From positions 1 to 64,000 of the forward strand of contig CANJXI010000001.1 in the NCBI GenBank assembly GCA_947478785.1: DNA of 64,000 bases, in the 5' to 3' direction. Each line of letters opens with the position of its first letter. Position 1 is the first letter of the stretch. Shown here piece by piece: positions 49,967 to 58,505 of this stretch. The DNA is from Caulobacteraceae bacterium. GTDB lineage: Bacteria; Pseudomonadota; Alphaproteobacteria; Caulobacterales; Caulobacteraceae. The translations under genes were made by a program, and so were the position numbers. The notes under the pieces are model-generated. The model was not told the origin of the DNA. It did not search any database and saw only the letters and a program-made list of their open reading frames with translations.

Positions 49967-50179
49967 CTAGAAGATCGCGTACACGAAGGGCGCCAGGGCC
50001 TCGACCGTCACGGCCAGGATCAGCAACGCGCCGGTGGCGCACAGAAACACCGCCAACGGGGCCAGCCAGCGCTTGCCGGAGTCGCTCCGCCACAGCCCGC
50101 GCACCAGTTCCGCGGTGGAGCCGGCCATGCTGGAGAGCACGATCATCTGCCGGTGGATCCGGCCCCGCCTGCGGATCAT
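49967..50179 (-). CDS. DUF5989-like small membrane protein
   Basis: 70 aa with one TM helix, ending ALAPFVYAIF; directly follows the carbamoyltransferase. Confidence 0.72.
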   Translation of the reverse strand: MIRRRGRIHRQMIVLSSMAGSTAELVRGLWRSDSGKRWLAPLAVFLCATGALLILAVTVEALAPFVYAIF

Positions 50180-51954
50180 GCGACCTCCTCGGCTGTCCTG
50201 ATGCTGGCCTGCGCCAGCGCGCGCTTGACGATGCGGGTGCGGCCGGCGACCAGCACGTCGACGCCCGAGCGGCGGAAGGTGGAATAGCCCTCGACCACCC
50301 GGTTGACGATCGGCTCGCCGGCCAGGTTGAACGAGGTGTTGAGCAGCACCGGCGCGCCGCTGCGCCGCCCGTAAGCCGTCAGGAGATCGTGCAGCAAAGG
50401 GTCCATCTCGCGATCGAGGGTCTGGACGCGCGCGGTGCCGTCCACGTGGGTGACCGCGGCCAGCCTCTCGCGCCACTCCGGCCGCACCGGAAAGACCCCC
50501 GACATGAACCGGGCCAGGCGGGCCGCCCCCGGCGACAGGTCGAAATAGCGCTCGGCGACCTCGATGGGCACGACCGGGGCGAACGGGCGGAACTCCTCGC
50601 GATATTTGATGTCGCGGTTGAGCCGGTCGCGCATCGCCACGTCGTGCGGCGCGGCCAGGATGCTGCGGTGGCCAAGCGCGCGGGGCCCCAGCTCGGAGGC
50701 GCCCTGCATCCAGCCGACCACGCGGCCGGCCGCCAGGTCATCGGCGGTCCGCTCGATCAGGGCGCGCCCGTCCAGCTCTTCCGTGGCGATCCCGTCTTCC
50801 CCCGCCAGGCGGCCCAATTCGCCCTCGTCTATGGCGGGGCCCCAGAAGGGATGATCGGGGACGTCCCGGTCAGGATTGCCGAAGTGGATGCGGTCGGCGT
50901 AGAGCGCCGCGCCCAGCGCGCAGCCGGCGTCGCCCGGAGCGGGCGGGACGAACAGCCGCTCGAAGCCGGACTCCGCCAGGATCCGCGCGTTGGCGACCCC
51001 GTTCAGGGCCACCCCGCCGCCCAGGCAGAGATCCGGCAGGCCGGTCTCGCGATGCAGCGCCCGGGTCATCTCGACGAGGCGCTCCTCCAGGATCAGCTGC
51101 ACGCTGGCGGCGATGTCGGCGTAGCGGCGGCCCTCTGGGGATTGCAGGTCGATCGGGTCGTGGCTGTCGCGGGGCGGCCCGAAGAGCTCGACGAACCGCT
51201 TCGAATAGGAGCGCGCGACGCTGGCCTGGTACTCGAAATAGTCGAGGTCGAGCGTGAAGGCCCCGTCCGCCGTGGGTCGGATCAGCCGGCGGACCTGATC
51301 GGCCATGGCCGGGCGGCCATAGGCGGCCAGGCCCATGACCTTGTACTCGCCCTCGTTGACCGCGAAGCCCAGGTAGGCGGTGAAGGTCGAGTAGAGCATT
51401 CCCAGCGAGTGGGGAAAGCGGATCTCCCGGTCCAGGACGATGCTGGTGGCGCCTTGCGGGGACCGCTCGCCCCGGCCGACGGTCAAGGTCGCCCACTCGC
51501 CCACCCCATCGGTGGTCAGGATCGCGGCCTGCCGGGTGGGCGCCGTCAGGAAGGCCGCGGCGGCGTGCGACTGGTGATGCTCGGTGAACAGCACCTTCCT
51601 GGCCGGCACGCCCAGGTGGGCGGTGATCAGGCCGCGCACCCAGACCTTCTCGCCGAGCGCGTTCTTCATGGCGTGGGCGAAGGCGCCGCGGCCGCGCGGA
51701 AAGGCGCGCAGCGCGCTGGTCAGCAGCCGGTCGAATTTCAGCATCGGCCGCTCGTAGAAGACCACGGCGTCGAGGGCCTCGGGCTCCAGTCCCGCCTGGT
51801 CCAGGCACCACTCGATGGCGCCGATCGGGAAGGCGGCGTCGTTCTTGCGCCGCGACAGGCGCTCCTCCTGGACGGCGGCCACCGGGAGCCCGTCGACCAA
51901 CAGGGCCGCGGCGGAGTCGTGATAGTGCGCCGAAATGCCCAGGATCTTCATCAA
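50176..51954 (-). CDS. carbamoyltransferase (NodU/CmcH family)
   Basis: MKILGISAHYHDSAAALLVDG, TEHHQSHAAAAFLTAP, GWMQGASELGPRALGHRSILAAP. Confidence 0.95.
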   Translation of the reverse strand: MMKILGISAHYHDSAAALLVDGLPVAAVQEERLSRRKNDAAFPIGAIEWCLDQAGLEPEALDAVVFYERPMLKFDRLLTSALRAFPRGRGAFAHAMKNALGEKVWVRGLITAHLGVPARKVLFTEHHQSHAAAAFLTAPTRQAAILTTDGVGEWATLTVGRGERSPQGATSIVLDREIRFPHSLGMLYSTFTAYLGFAVNEGEYKVMGLAAYGRPAMADQVRRLIRPTADGAFTLDLDYFEYQASVARSYSKRFVELFGPPRDSHDPIDLQSPEGRRYADIAASVQLILEERLVEMTRALHRETGLPDLCLGGGVALNGVANARILAESGFERLFVPPAPGDAGCALGAALYADRIHFGNPDRDVPDHPFWGPAIDEGELGRLAGEDGIATEELDGRALIERTADDLAAGRVVGWMQGASELGPRALGHRSILAAPHDVAMRDRLNRDIKYREEFRPFAPVVPIEVAERYFDLSPGAARLARFMSGVFPVRPEWRERLAAVTHVDGTARVQTLDREMDPLLHDLLTAYGRRSGAPVLLNTSFNLAGEPIVNRVVEGYSTFRRSGVDVLVAGRTRIVKRALAQASIRTAEEVA

Positions 51955-52718
51955 TACTGCCGTCCGAGCGCGCCGTTGCGGTCCGGCGCGATGGCCGTCC
52001 AGCCCTGCGGCTCCTTGCGCTGGGCGCGCCTCGCCATCAGGGCGAAGGGCGGCAGGAGGATGAAATACTGCAGCGTCAGGACCACCGCGCCGATGACCCC
52101 CGCCAGGACGCTGGCGAAGCGCAGATAGACGCCCCAGAGCCGACGCAGCCGGGCCAGCCAGATCAGCCGGCGGTGGTCGCCGGGCGCGACGCGGACCAGC
52201 TGCGCATGGGTGTAGTTCATGTGGAACGACTCATCGTGCAGGACCTTTTCGAACACCTCTCGGGTGGGCGGGTCGCCCTCCAATATGCCGACATAGTTGG
52301 CGAAGTCCCGGGCGGCGGCCTTTTCCGAGAGATGCAGGAAAGCCAGCAGGCTGGCGTCGCGCTCCTGCTCCACCCGCACGTCGTCGAGGCCGCGCTCTCC
52401 GGGAGCCAGCCAGTCCGCCCGGCCCTCGGCCCCGCCGCCGGCGGGCAGGCCGCGCATCAGATCCAGGCCGCGATTGCGGAACAGCTCGGCGTGGCGTTGT
52501 TCGTCGATGGCGTGGATCAGGAACAGGCGCCGTAGCGTCGGATCGCGCGTGACCTCGGCCGCCCGGACCAGGTCGCGGCCACCGTCGGCCTCCACCTCCG
52601 CGAACCGCAGCAGCGTGCGCGCGCGTCGGCGGCGATCGTTCCAGAACCGCCGATAAAAGGGCCGCAGCAGGTGTCGCATCGCATGGTCTTCGCATCGCGA
52701 AACAGAACGCCGCTCCAT
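51951..52718 (-). CDS. ferritin-like diiron-motif protein with C-terminal TM region (start uncertain, 52679 also possible)
   Basis: HAIDEQRHAELF and HDESFHMNYTHAQL (two ExxH motifs); C-terminal hydrophobic segment. Confidence 0.72.
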   Translation of the reverse strand: MERRSVSRCEDHAMRHLLRPFYRRFWNDRRRRARTLLRFAEVEADGGRDLVRAAEVTRDPTLRRLFLIHAIDEQRHAELFRNRGLDLMRGLPAGGGAEGRADWLAPGERGLDDVRVEQERDASLLAFLHLSEKAAARDFANYVGILEGDPPTREVFEKVLHDESFHMNYTHAQLVRVAPGDHRRLIWLARLRRLWGVYLRFASVLAGVIGAVVLTLQYFILLPPFALMARRAQRKEPQGWTAIAPDRNGALGRQY

Positions 52719-52745
52719 GCTAAGCTTAACCCTCACGACGGTCCA

Positions 52746-52784
52746 TGAGTCCCGCGACGCCGCCATCGGCGCCCGCGGGACTCA
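52746..52784 (-). terminator. strong hairpin overlapping the RTX gene stop codon
   Basis: TGAGTCCCGCG ... CGCGGGACTCA, 11 bp perfect outer arms, with inner CGCCG-ccat-CGGCG stem. Confidence 0.72.
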
Positions 52785-53864
52785 GATGAAGTTGGCCCCC
52801 GACAGATCGAAGATGCTGGCCCCGACCAGGATGATCGAGATGTCCGCGACATGGTCGCCGTTGGAGTCCACGAAGATCGCCACACCCTCGGGGATCTGGG
52901 CTGTCGATATGTTGTTGTTCGCATGGCCGCGCAGCCAGGAATTGGACGTGCTGAGCGCCTGGTCGAAGGAGATGGTCGATGCGACGGGCCCGGTCATGGG
53001 CGGCGGGGTCGGATCATAGTCGAGGCCATAGCCATACGGATCGCTCACGCCGCCACCGCCGGCGGCGATGATCGACGCGGGGATCTGGTAGTATTCGGCC
53101 ACGCCGCCCGGACCCGCCACGTCGATCTGGTCGGCGCTCGACCAGTGCATGATGCGGTCCGCGGCGGCTAGGGTGACGTCGGAGGAGCCCGCCGGGGCGG
53201 TGAAGGTGTCGGCGCCCCCGCCCCCGTCCATGGTGTCGGCGCCGCCCGAGCCCGAGATCAGTTCGGCGCCGGCGCCGCCTGAAATGGAGTCGTTTCCCAG
53301 GTTGCCGTCGAGGACGCCGTTCCCCGCGCCCCCGATCAGCAGATCGTCGCCCTGGCCGCCGAGCAGGATGCTGGGGCCGGAGGCCGCGGCGGTGACGGTG
53401 TCGTTGCCGAGATTGCCCTGGCCGAAATTGACGCCGGCTCCAAGGTCGATCCGGTCGTCGCCCTGGCCGCCGTAGATGGTGTTGTTCCCCGGGCCGCCGT
53501 TCAGGAGGTCGGCGCCCTGGTTGCCCTGCAGCACGTCATCGCCCTCCGCGCCGCTCAGGGTGTCGTCGCCCTGGCCGCCGTACAGGGCGTCTCCGAAGGC
53601 TCCGCCCAGGACCTGGTCGCCCGCCAGGCCACCGATGAACAGCAGCGAGCCGTTGGGGAAGGTGACGCCAGTCTCGTTGTAGATGCCGGAGCCGAAATTC
53701 ACCGTCTGTCCCCCCAGGGTCACGGCGATCTGTTCGGCCCCGAGGTATCCGACGGTGACCAGGCCCGCGGTCGCGCCGGCGCCCTGGAAACTCAGGCTGT
53801 CGGTGGCGGCGGCATACGCGGCGGCTTGGGTGGCGCTGATGGTTTCAAAGACATAGGCGGCCAT
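52782..53864 (-). CDS. RTX/hemolysin-type calcium-binding repeat protein, putative type I secretion substrate
   Basis: GGXGXD repeats (LYGGQGDDTLSGAEGDDVLQGNQGADLLNGG...); no N-terminal signal peptide; hydrophobic C-terminus DISIILVGASIFDLSGANFI. Confidence 0.88.
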   Translation of the reverse strand: MAAYVFETISATQAAAYAAATDSLSFQGAGATAGLVTVGYLGAEQIAVTLGGQTVNFGSGIYNETGVTFPNGSLLFIGGLAGDQVLGGAFGDALYGGQGDDTLSGAEGDDVLQGNQGADLLNGGPGNNTIYGGQGDDRIDLGAGVNFGQGNLGNDTVTAAASGPSILLGGQGDDLLIGGAGNGVLDGNLGNDSISGGAGAELISGSGGADTMDGGGGADTFTAPAGSSDVTLAAADRIMHWSSADQIDVAGPGGVAEYYQIPASIIAAGGGGVSDPYGYGLDYDPTPPPMTGPVASTISFDQALSTSNSWLRGHANNNISTAQIPEGVAIFVDSNGDHVADISIILVGASIFDLSGANFI

Positions 53865-53898
53865 GATTGTCTCCCCGCGCGCCGATCGAACCTGGGGG

Positions 53899-53932
53899 TT
53901 AGTTCCCGGTGGAGCCCGTATGGTTCAAACCG
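53899..53932 (-). promoter_or_regulatory. predicted ECF-sigma promoter of the RTX gene
   Basis: Minus strand CGGTTTGAACC-N16-GAACTAA, about 35 bp upstream of the ATG at 53864; same spacing as the sigma-gene element. Confidence 0.72.
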
Positions 53933-53977
53933 CCGGTGGGACCGGCGCGCGCCCGCCTGCGCCTGCCGGAATTCGCA

Positions 53978-54715
53978 TCAGAAGGCGTAGCTGGCCGTCA
54001 CGATTAGGGTGTCGTGCGCTTCCTTGCGTCCGTTGGAGAAGACCACCTGCGGCGAGACGCCCACCCAGGTGAGGCTGAGTTCGCTCCTGCCCAACCGCTT
54101 CGCCACGCCGGCGCTGAAATCGTAGCGTTTTCGGCGCGTCGCGGGATTGATCCTGCCCCCGACGGCCGCCAGAACGCCCACGTGCGCGAAGGCGCGCGTG
54201 TCCGGCCGGACCTTCGCGGTGGCCGCCAGGTCCGCATAGAGCGTGTGGATCCGGGATTCGTAGTAGTTGGGCGCGTAGTTGAGCCGAAAACTCAGGTGGT
54301 CGGTCAGCACGCCCGCGTAGACCTCATCGTAGTCGAAGGTCCGCTTGGGGCCGCGGAAATCCGCCACGCGATAGTTGCTGAACCCCAGATCGAGGGCCGG
54401 TCCCAGGCGCGGTTTCACGACATAGCCCGCATAGGTGACGAGGCGCAGGAGCTGGATTCCGTCGTTCGAGGTCTTCGCGGCGGTCGCCGTGGCGCCGAGA
54501 TAGGCGCCGCTCGCGTGGTCGTAGGCCAGGTTCAGGCCGAGCGCGGGCTTTTCATCGCTGAGCGAACGCCCCCGATACCGGAAGTCGGACTGCAGGGTGA
54601 CGCTGGCGCCGACCTGCGCCGAGGCGCTCCGCGGGACGAGGAAGAGGGCGACAAGCAACGCCGCCCAAAGCCCATCGCCAGACCTGGAGGGCCTATGGGC
54701 GCGCAGCAGGCTCAC
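53978..54715 (-). CDS. TorF-type putative porin / outer-membrane beta-barrel protein
   Basis: VGASVTLQSDFRYRGRSLSDEKPALGLNLAYDHASGAYLGATATAA; C-terminal VTASYAF; probable GTG start before a signal peptide. Confidence 0.78.
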   Translation of the reverse strand: MSLLRAHRPSRSGDGLWAALLVALFLVPRSASAQVGASVTLQSDFRYRGRSLSDEKPALGLNLAYDHASGAYLGATATAAKTSNDGIQLLRLVTYAGYVVKPRLGPALDLGFSNYRVADFRGPKRTFDYDEVYAGVLTDHLSFRLNYAPNYYESRIHTLYADLAATAKVRPDTRAFAHVGVLAAVGGRINPATRRKRYDFSAGVAKRLGRSELSLTWVGVSPQVVFSNGRKEAHDTLIVTASYAF

Positions 54716-55949
54716 CGCTCGGCCGGGCGCACGCGCAATCGCAGGAGGGGCGCAGGCGCAGGAGTGTCGCGCAAGCGTCGATCCCGCCGCCCTGCGCGGT
54801 GACGAGGCCCATGCCGCCGCGCCCGGACGGGTGTTCTTCGCGGAGCAGGGCGTACAGGCCGCTGACGTGGGCGGCGGCATAGGAGTTCCCGTTGACGAGA
54901 TCCCAGCGCCCGCCGGGCTGGGTGGTCAGGACATCGTGTCCCGGCGCCAGATAAGCCGGGCCTGACCCCTGTCCGGGTTCCGAGGCGACGGCGATCACGC
55001 CGGGGTGGGAAGCCGGGAAGCCCCCCTTGGGCAGGTCCTGGTCATAGGCGCCGACAACCACCATCCCGCGCGCCACGGCCGCGTCGAGTAGTTTCGCCAG
55101 AAGCGGCGTGGAGGGTCCGCTGAGGCTGAGGTTGATGACCTCGGCCTTGTGCCTGATCGCGTACACCAGCGCCTTGGCCAGGCTGAAACTGTCGCAGGTC
55201 GTTACGGCGGCCTCGCGCGCCGAACGGGCCTCGGCGCAGGCGCGCAGGGCCATCAGGCGCGCATGCGGCGCGACGCCCACGATGCCCTGGCCATTGTCGG
55301 CCCTGGCGGCGATCACGCCGGCGACGCCGGTGCCATGGTCCTCCGGCCCGGCCGCGGCCGAGAGCATGAAATTCTCGCTGACCAGAACCTGGCCCAGGAG
55401 GTCCGGGTGGTTGGAATCGACCAGGCTGTCGATCACCGCGACGCGGACATTCCGCCCGGTGGCCAACTCATGCAGGTCGGCCAGACGCCAGCTGCGCGCG
55501 GCCGGCTGGACGGGAAACAGCGGGTCGTTGTGCGCGACACGCCCCCGGGCCGAATAGAGCTCCACGGGCTCGGCCCAGGCCACGGTCTTGTCCTTGGAGA
55601 CGGCCTCCGCGGCCTCCCTCGGCGATCGTCCGGGCGGCGCCTCCATGATGAAGCAATGCACCTCGACCAGCGGCATCGGCCAGTCGCTGACCAGCACAAG
55701 GCCGTATCGGCGGGCGACTGCCTCCGCCAGCCGGCGGCGCGCGCCCTGGCCGATCTGGTCGCCATAGCTTCCGCTGTAGTCGGGGGCCGCCCGGTAGTGC
55801 CTGGGCGGCAGATGGAACATGACCATGATCTGGCGCGCCGTCGCGGTCGCCGCCTGGGCGCTCTGGGGGACTGTCTCGGCGCGGGCCGCGGGCGCCGCCA
55901 GGCCCAGGGACAGGGTCAGGCCCAGCAGGATCATGAGGCGCCGGATCAT
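54693..55949 (-). CDS. S8 (subtilisin-like) serine peptidase with N-terminal prodomain
   Basis: VAVIDSLVDSNHPDL (Asp), EDHGTGVAGVIAA (His), NGNSYAAAHVSGLYALL (Ser); signal peptide. Confidence 0.9.
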   Translation of the reverse strand: MIRRLMILLGLTLSLGLAAPAARAETVPQSAQAATATARQIMVMFHLPPRHYRAAPDYSGSYGDQIGQGARRRLAEAVARRYGLVLVSDWPMPLVEVHCFIMEAPPGRSPREAAEAVSKDKTVAWAEPVELYSARGRVAHNDPLFPVQPAARSWRLADLHELATGRNVRVAVIDSLVDSNHPDLLGQVLVSENFMLSAAAGPEDHGTGVAGVIAARADNGQGIVGVAPHARLMALRACAEARSAREAAVTTCDSFSLAKALVYAIRHKAEVINLSLSGPSTPLLAKLLDAAVARGMVVVGAYDQDLPKGGFPASHPGVIAVASEPGQGSGPAYLAPGHDVLTTQPGGRWDLVNGNSYAAAHVSGLYALLREEHPSGRGGMGLVTAQGGGIDACATLLRLRPSCDCACARPSGEPAARP

Positions 55950-56575
55950 CAGCGCGACCCGGCCGGTCCGAGGGGCTCGGCCATCAGGACGAGGGACTGG
56001 CTGCGCAGCGCGGCGAGGGCTTTCTGGCCGCCCGCGGCGGGCGTCTGCAGGACATAGGCGTTGGCGGCGGTGGGGCCGTCGACCACGCGGGCGTCAACCG
56101 CGTTCAGCATGTGCCGCAGGTCCTCTTCGCGGCTGTCGGGCCGGAAGGTGACGATGATCCGAGAGGCCGCCGGCGCGCGTGCGGCCAGGGTCCGGTATTC
56201 GGCGGGCGCCCGCTGGGCCAGTTGAAGGCCCGCCAGCAAGAGGATCAGCGCGAACTGCGCGGCGATCGCCCATCCGACCCACGGGACCCCCCGCGCCCGC
56301 CGGACCGGCGCCGCCGGGGATCGCGCCTCGGACGGGTGCGCTTCCATCCGCGCCCGCAGGCGCGACCAGTCGCGCTCCATACGCGGCTCCATGGCGCCGA
56401 CGCCGGCCTCCAGCCGCTGTTCGAAACGCAGATCGGCTTGGCAGTCCGCGCAAGCAGTCAAGTGCGCCTCGACCCGGGCCTGGTCGGCGGCGTCGAGCTT
56501 GCCGGTCACGTACCAGGGCAGCAGGGCCTGCACATCGTGGTGTTCGCCCCCATGCAAGGGAATGATCCGCGCCAT
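55949..56575 (-). CDS. transmembrane zinc-finger anti-sigma factor with prodomain-like periplasmic domain
   Basis: HLTACADCQADL (HxxxCxxC), one TM (VGWAIAAQFALILLLAGLQLA), follows an ECF sigma gene. Confidence 0.85.
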   Translation of the reverse strand: MARIIPLHGGEHHDVQALLPWYVTGKLDAADQARVEAHLTACADCQADLRFEQRLEAGVGAMEPRMERDWSRLRARMEAHPSEARSPAAPVRRARGVPWVGWAIAAQFALILLLAGLQLAQRAPAEYRTLAARAPAASRIIVTFRPDSREEDLRHMLNAVDARVVDGPTAANAYVLQTPAAGGQKALAALRSQSLVLMAEPLGPAGSR

Positions 56576-56585
56576 CAGGTCGGCC

Positions 56586-57176
56586 TCACAACCAGTCCGC
56601 GCCGCCGCCGTCCAGACTGGCCTTCAGGCGCCGTCTGGCGTGGAACATACGGGTCTTCACGGTGTCGACAGGGCAATCCATGATCTCGGCGATCTGCCGG
56701 TATCCCATGTCCTGATAGTAGGCGAGATCGACCACCGCGCGATGGTCGGTCGAAAGCTCGGCCATGGCGTCGAACAGGACACCCTGGAGCTGGCGCGACG
56801 CCAGCAGCTGTTCGGGCCCGGGCTCCGGACTCGGCCGGGCTTCGGCGACCTTGTCCTCCACGGGCTGATCCTGGCGTTTCATGGCTTTCAGAGCCTTCCG
56901 GTAGGCGATGGCGAATATCCAGGTCGAAAGCTTGCTGGCCCCGCGGAAGCCGTCGGGACGATCCCAGACGACCATCATCGTGTCATCGAGCACTTCCTCC
57001 ACCAGGTGCGCGCGCCGGGTCATGATCATCAGAAACCGCGTGAGACGGGGATGATAGGCGCGGTAGAGCGCTTCAAAGGCGCGGATTTCCCGCCGCGCGA
57101 CGGCGGCAAGCAGGCGCGCCTCATCATCCCGCTCCGTTTCGGCGGCCGACCCGTCGCGTCTGGGGACCATGCTCAT
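56586..57176 (-). CDS. ECF RNA polymerase sigma factor
   Basis: FEALYRAYHPRLTRFL, LSTWIFAIAYRKALKAMKR, YYQDMGYRQIAEIMDCPVDTVKTRMFHARRRLK. Confidence 0.93.
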   Translation of the reverse strand: MSMVPRRDGSAAETERDDEARLLAAVARREIRAFEALYRAYHPRLTRFLMIMTRRAHLVEEVLDDTMMVVWDRPDGFRGASKLSTWIFAIAYRKALKAMKRQDQPVEDKVAEARPSPEPGPEQLLASRQLQGVLFDAMAELSTDHRAVVDLAYYQDMGYRQIAEIMDCPVDTVKTRMFHARRRLKASLDGGGADWL

Positions 57177-57211
57177 GGCGGCGGCATCGGCTTCCCACCC
57201 TCTTGAGAGCC

Positions 57212-57245
57212 TTAGTACCTCTCCCGCGCCCAAAGGTTCAAACCG
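57212..57245 (-). promoter_or_regulatory. predicted autoregulatory ECF-sigma promoter
   Basis: Minus strand CGGTTTGAACC-N16-GTACTAA, about 36 bp upstream of the sigma ATG at 57176. Confidence 0.75.
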
Positions 57246-57284
57246 GCCCTCACCGGCGTCGCGCGGAGCGTCAGGCTACCACCG

Positions 57285-58472
57285 TTACGCTGCCTCGCCG
57301 ACGCCCACGACGTCCGTCCAGAACATCGAGGCGTGGGCGTCGCTCAGCGCGTACTTCCGGGCCCGCGTGAGGCGTCCGTCGTCGCCGATGCGATAGAGCA
57401 TCAGGCTCTGCGGCACATGGCGCGGTTCGCCGCCGTCCCAGGCCGTCACGGGCACATGGTTGGCCACGACCAGGAGTCGCCCGCTCGGATCGAAACCGAA
57501 CGTCCGCGGCATGACGCCCTCGCTGTCGATCCGTTGCAGCGGCGTGAGCTGGCCGCCCGAGGGATCGATCGCGAAGACAGCGATGTCGTCGCCGCCCAAG
57601 GCGAGGTTGCTTCGGCCGTCCTCGGTGATCGCGCCCATCGTCCGGTTGGCGACATAGAGGAAGCGGCCGTTCGGGTGCGCGCGGACCATGCCCGCCATCG
57701 GCTTGGCCACGGGCTGGGCGCCGAACAGCGTGGTGGCGCGGCTCAGCGGCAGGGGATCGAAACCGTGCTCGCCGTAGCCGAACGCCTGCACCTCGTTCTG
57801 GCGTTCCAGCGCGACATAGGCGACCGGCAGCGTGGGATGGAAGTCCAGGTTCCGAGGCCCGAACCCAAACCCGCCGTTCGGCGCCGTCAGGGGGAGCGCT
57901 TCCCGGATGCGGCCGTCCCGATAGGAGAAGGGATGCAGCGCGCCAGGATCCTCTGGCGCCGTGGGCGTGGGATCGTTGCCCCGGGCGCAGACCACCACCA
58001 GGTCGTCCGCCGGCGAGACCTTGATCTGGTGGGGATATTTCCGCAGCGCGATCGCGGGTTGCTCGAGGGCGCCCCCGACCGAGCCGTCGTCCGCGATCGG
58101 ATGAACGGTCAGGTTCGCCGGGTCGTTGTAGGCGACCAGCGCGTGCCGCCCGCGCCGGTCCAGGCACATGTGGACCGGACGGCTCCCGAGCCGGACGGAC
58201 TCGCCGATCTGGCTGAGCTTGCCCGAGGAATCCGCCTGGAGGGCGGTCAGGAAGTGCTCGTCGCGCGGCGCCGCCGCGAACGGGGTCGCGTTGCTGGACG
58301 CGATGTAGAGGCGCGGAAGCCCAGGATGCGCCCAACCCGCCTGGACGGTCGCCGGCAGCGAGACGGCCGATCGCCGGGAAAGCCGCGCCTGGGCGACATC
58401 CAGATCGTAATGCACCACAATCGCGCCTTCCGAGGCGTAGACCTTGGCGGGTGTGGAAGGGCGGGGTGACAT
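57285..58472 (-). CDS. lactonase-family beta-propeller protein
   Basis: MSPRPSTPAKVYASEG; HPNGRFLYVANRTMGAI; GFDPSGRLLVVANHV. Confidence 0.82.
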   Translation of the reverse strand: MSPRPSTPAKVYASEGAIVVHYDLDVAQARLSRRSAVSLPATVQAGWAHPGLPRLYIASSNATPFAAAPRDEHFLTALQADSSGKLSQIGESVRLGSRPVHMCLDRRGRHALVAYNDPANLTVHPIADDGSVGGALEQPAIALRKYPHQIKVSPADDLVVVCARGNDPTPTAPEDPGALHPFSYRDGRIREALPLTAPNGGFGFGPRNLDFHPTLPVAYVALERQNEVQAFGYGEHGFDPLPLSRATTLFGAQPVAKPMAGMVRAHPNGRFLYVANRTMGAITEDGRSNLALGGDDIAVFAIDPSGGQLTPLQRIDSEGVMPRTFGFDPSGRLLVVANHVPVTAWDGGEPRHVPQSLMLYRIGDDGRLTRARKYALSDAHASMFWTDVVGVGEAA

Positions 58473-58505
58473 GCGATTTCCTTGCTCGGCTTCCTTGGGG
58501 GGAGA

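Noticed and set aside
49522-52128. 868 aa plus-strand ORF
   Set aside because: Shadow ORF opposite the methyltransferase and carbamoyltransferase genes
53150-53640. Repeat array that could be mistaken for a tandem DNA repeat or CRISPR
   Set aside because: It is the GGXGXD RTX coding repeat; units are diverged and have no spacers
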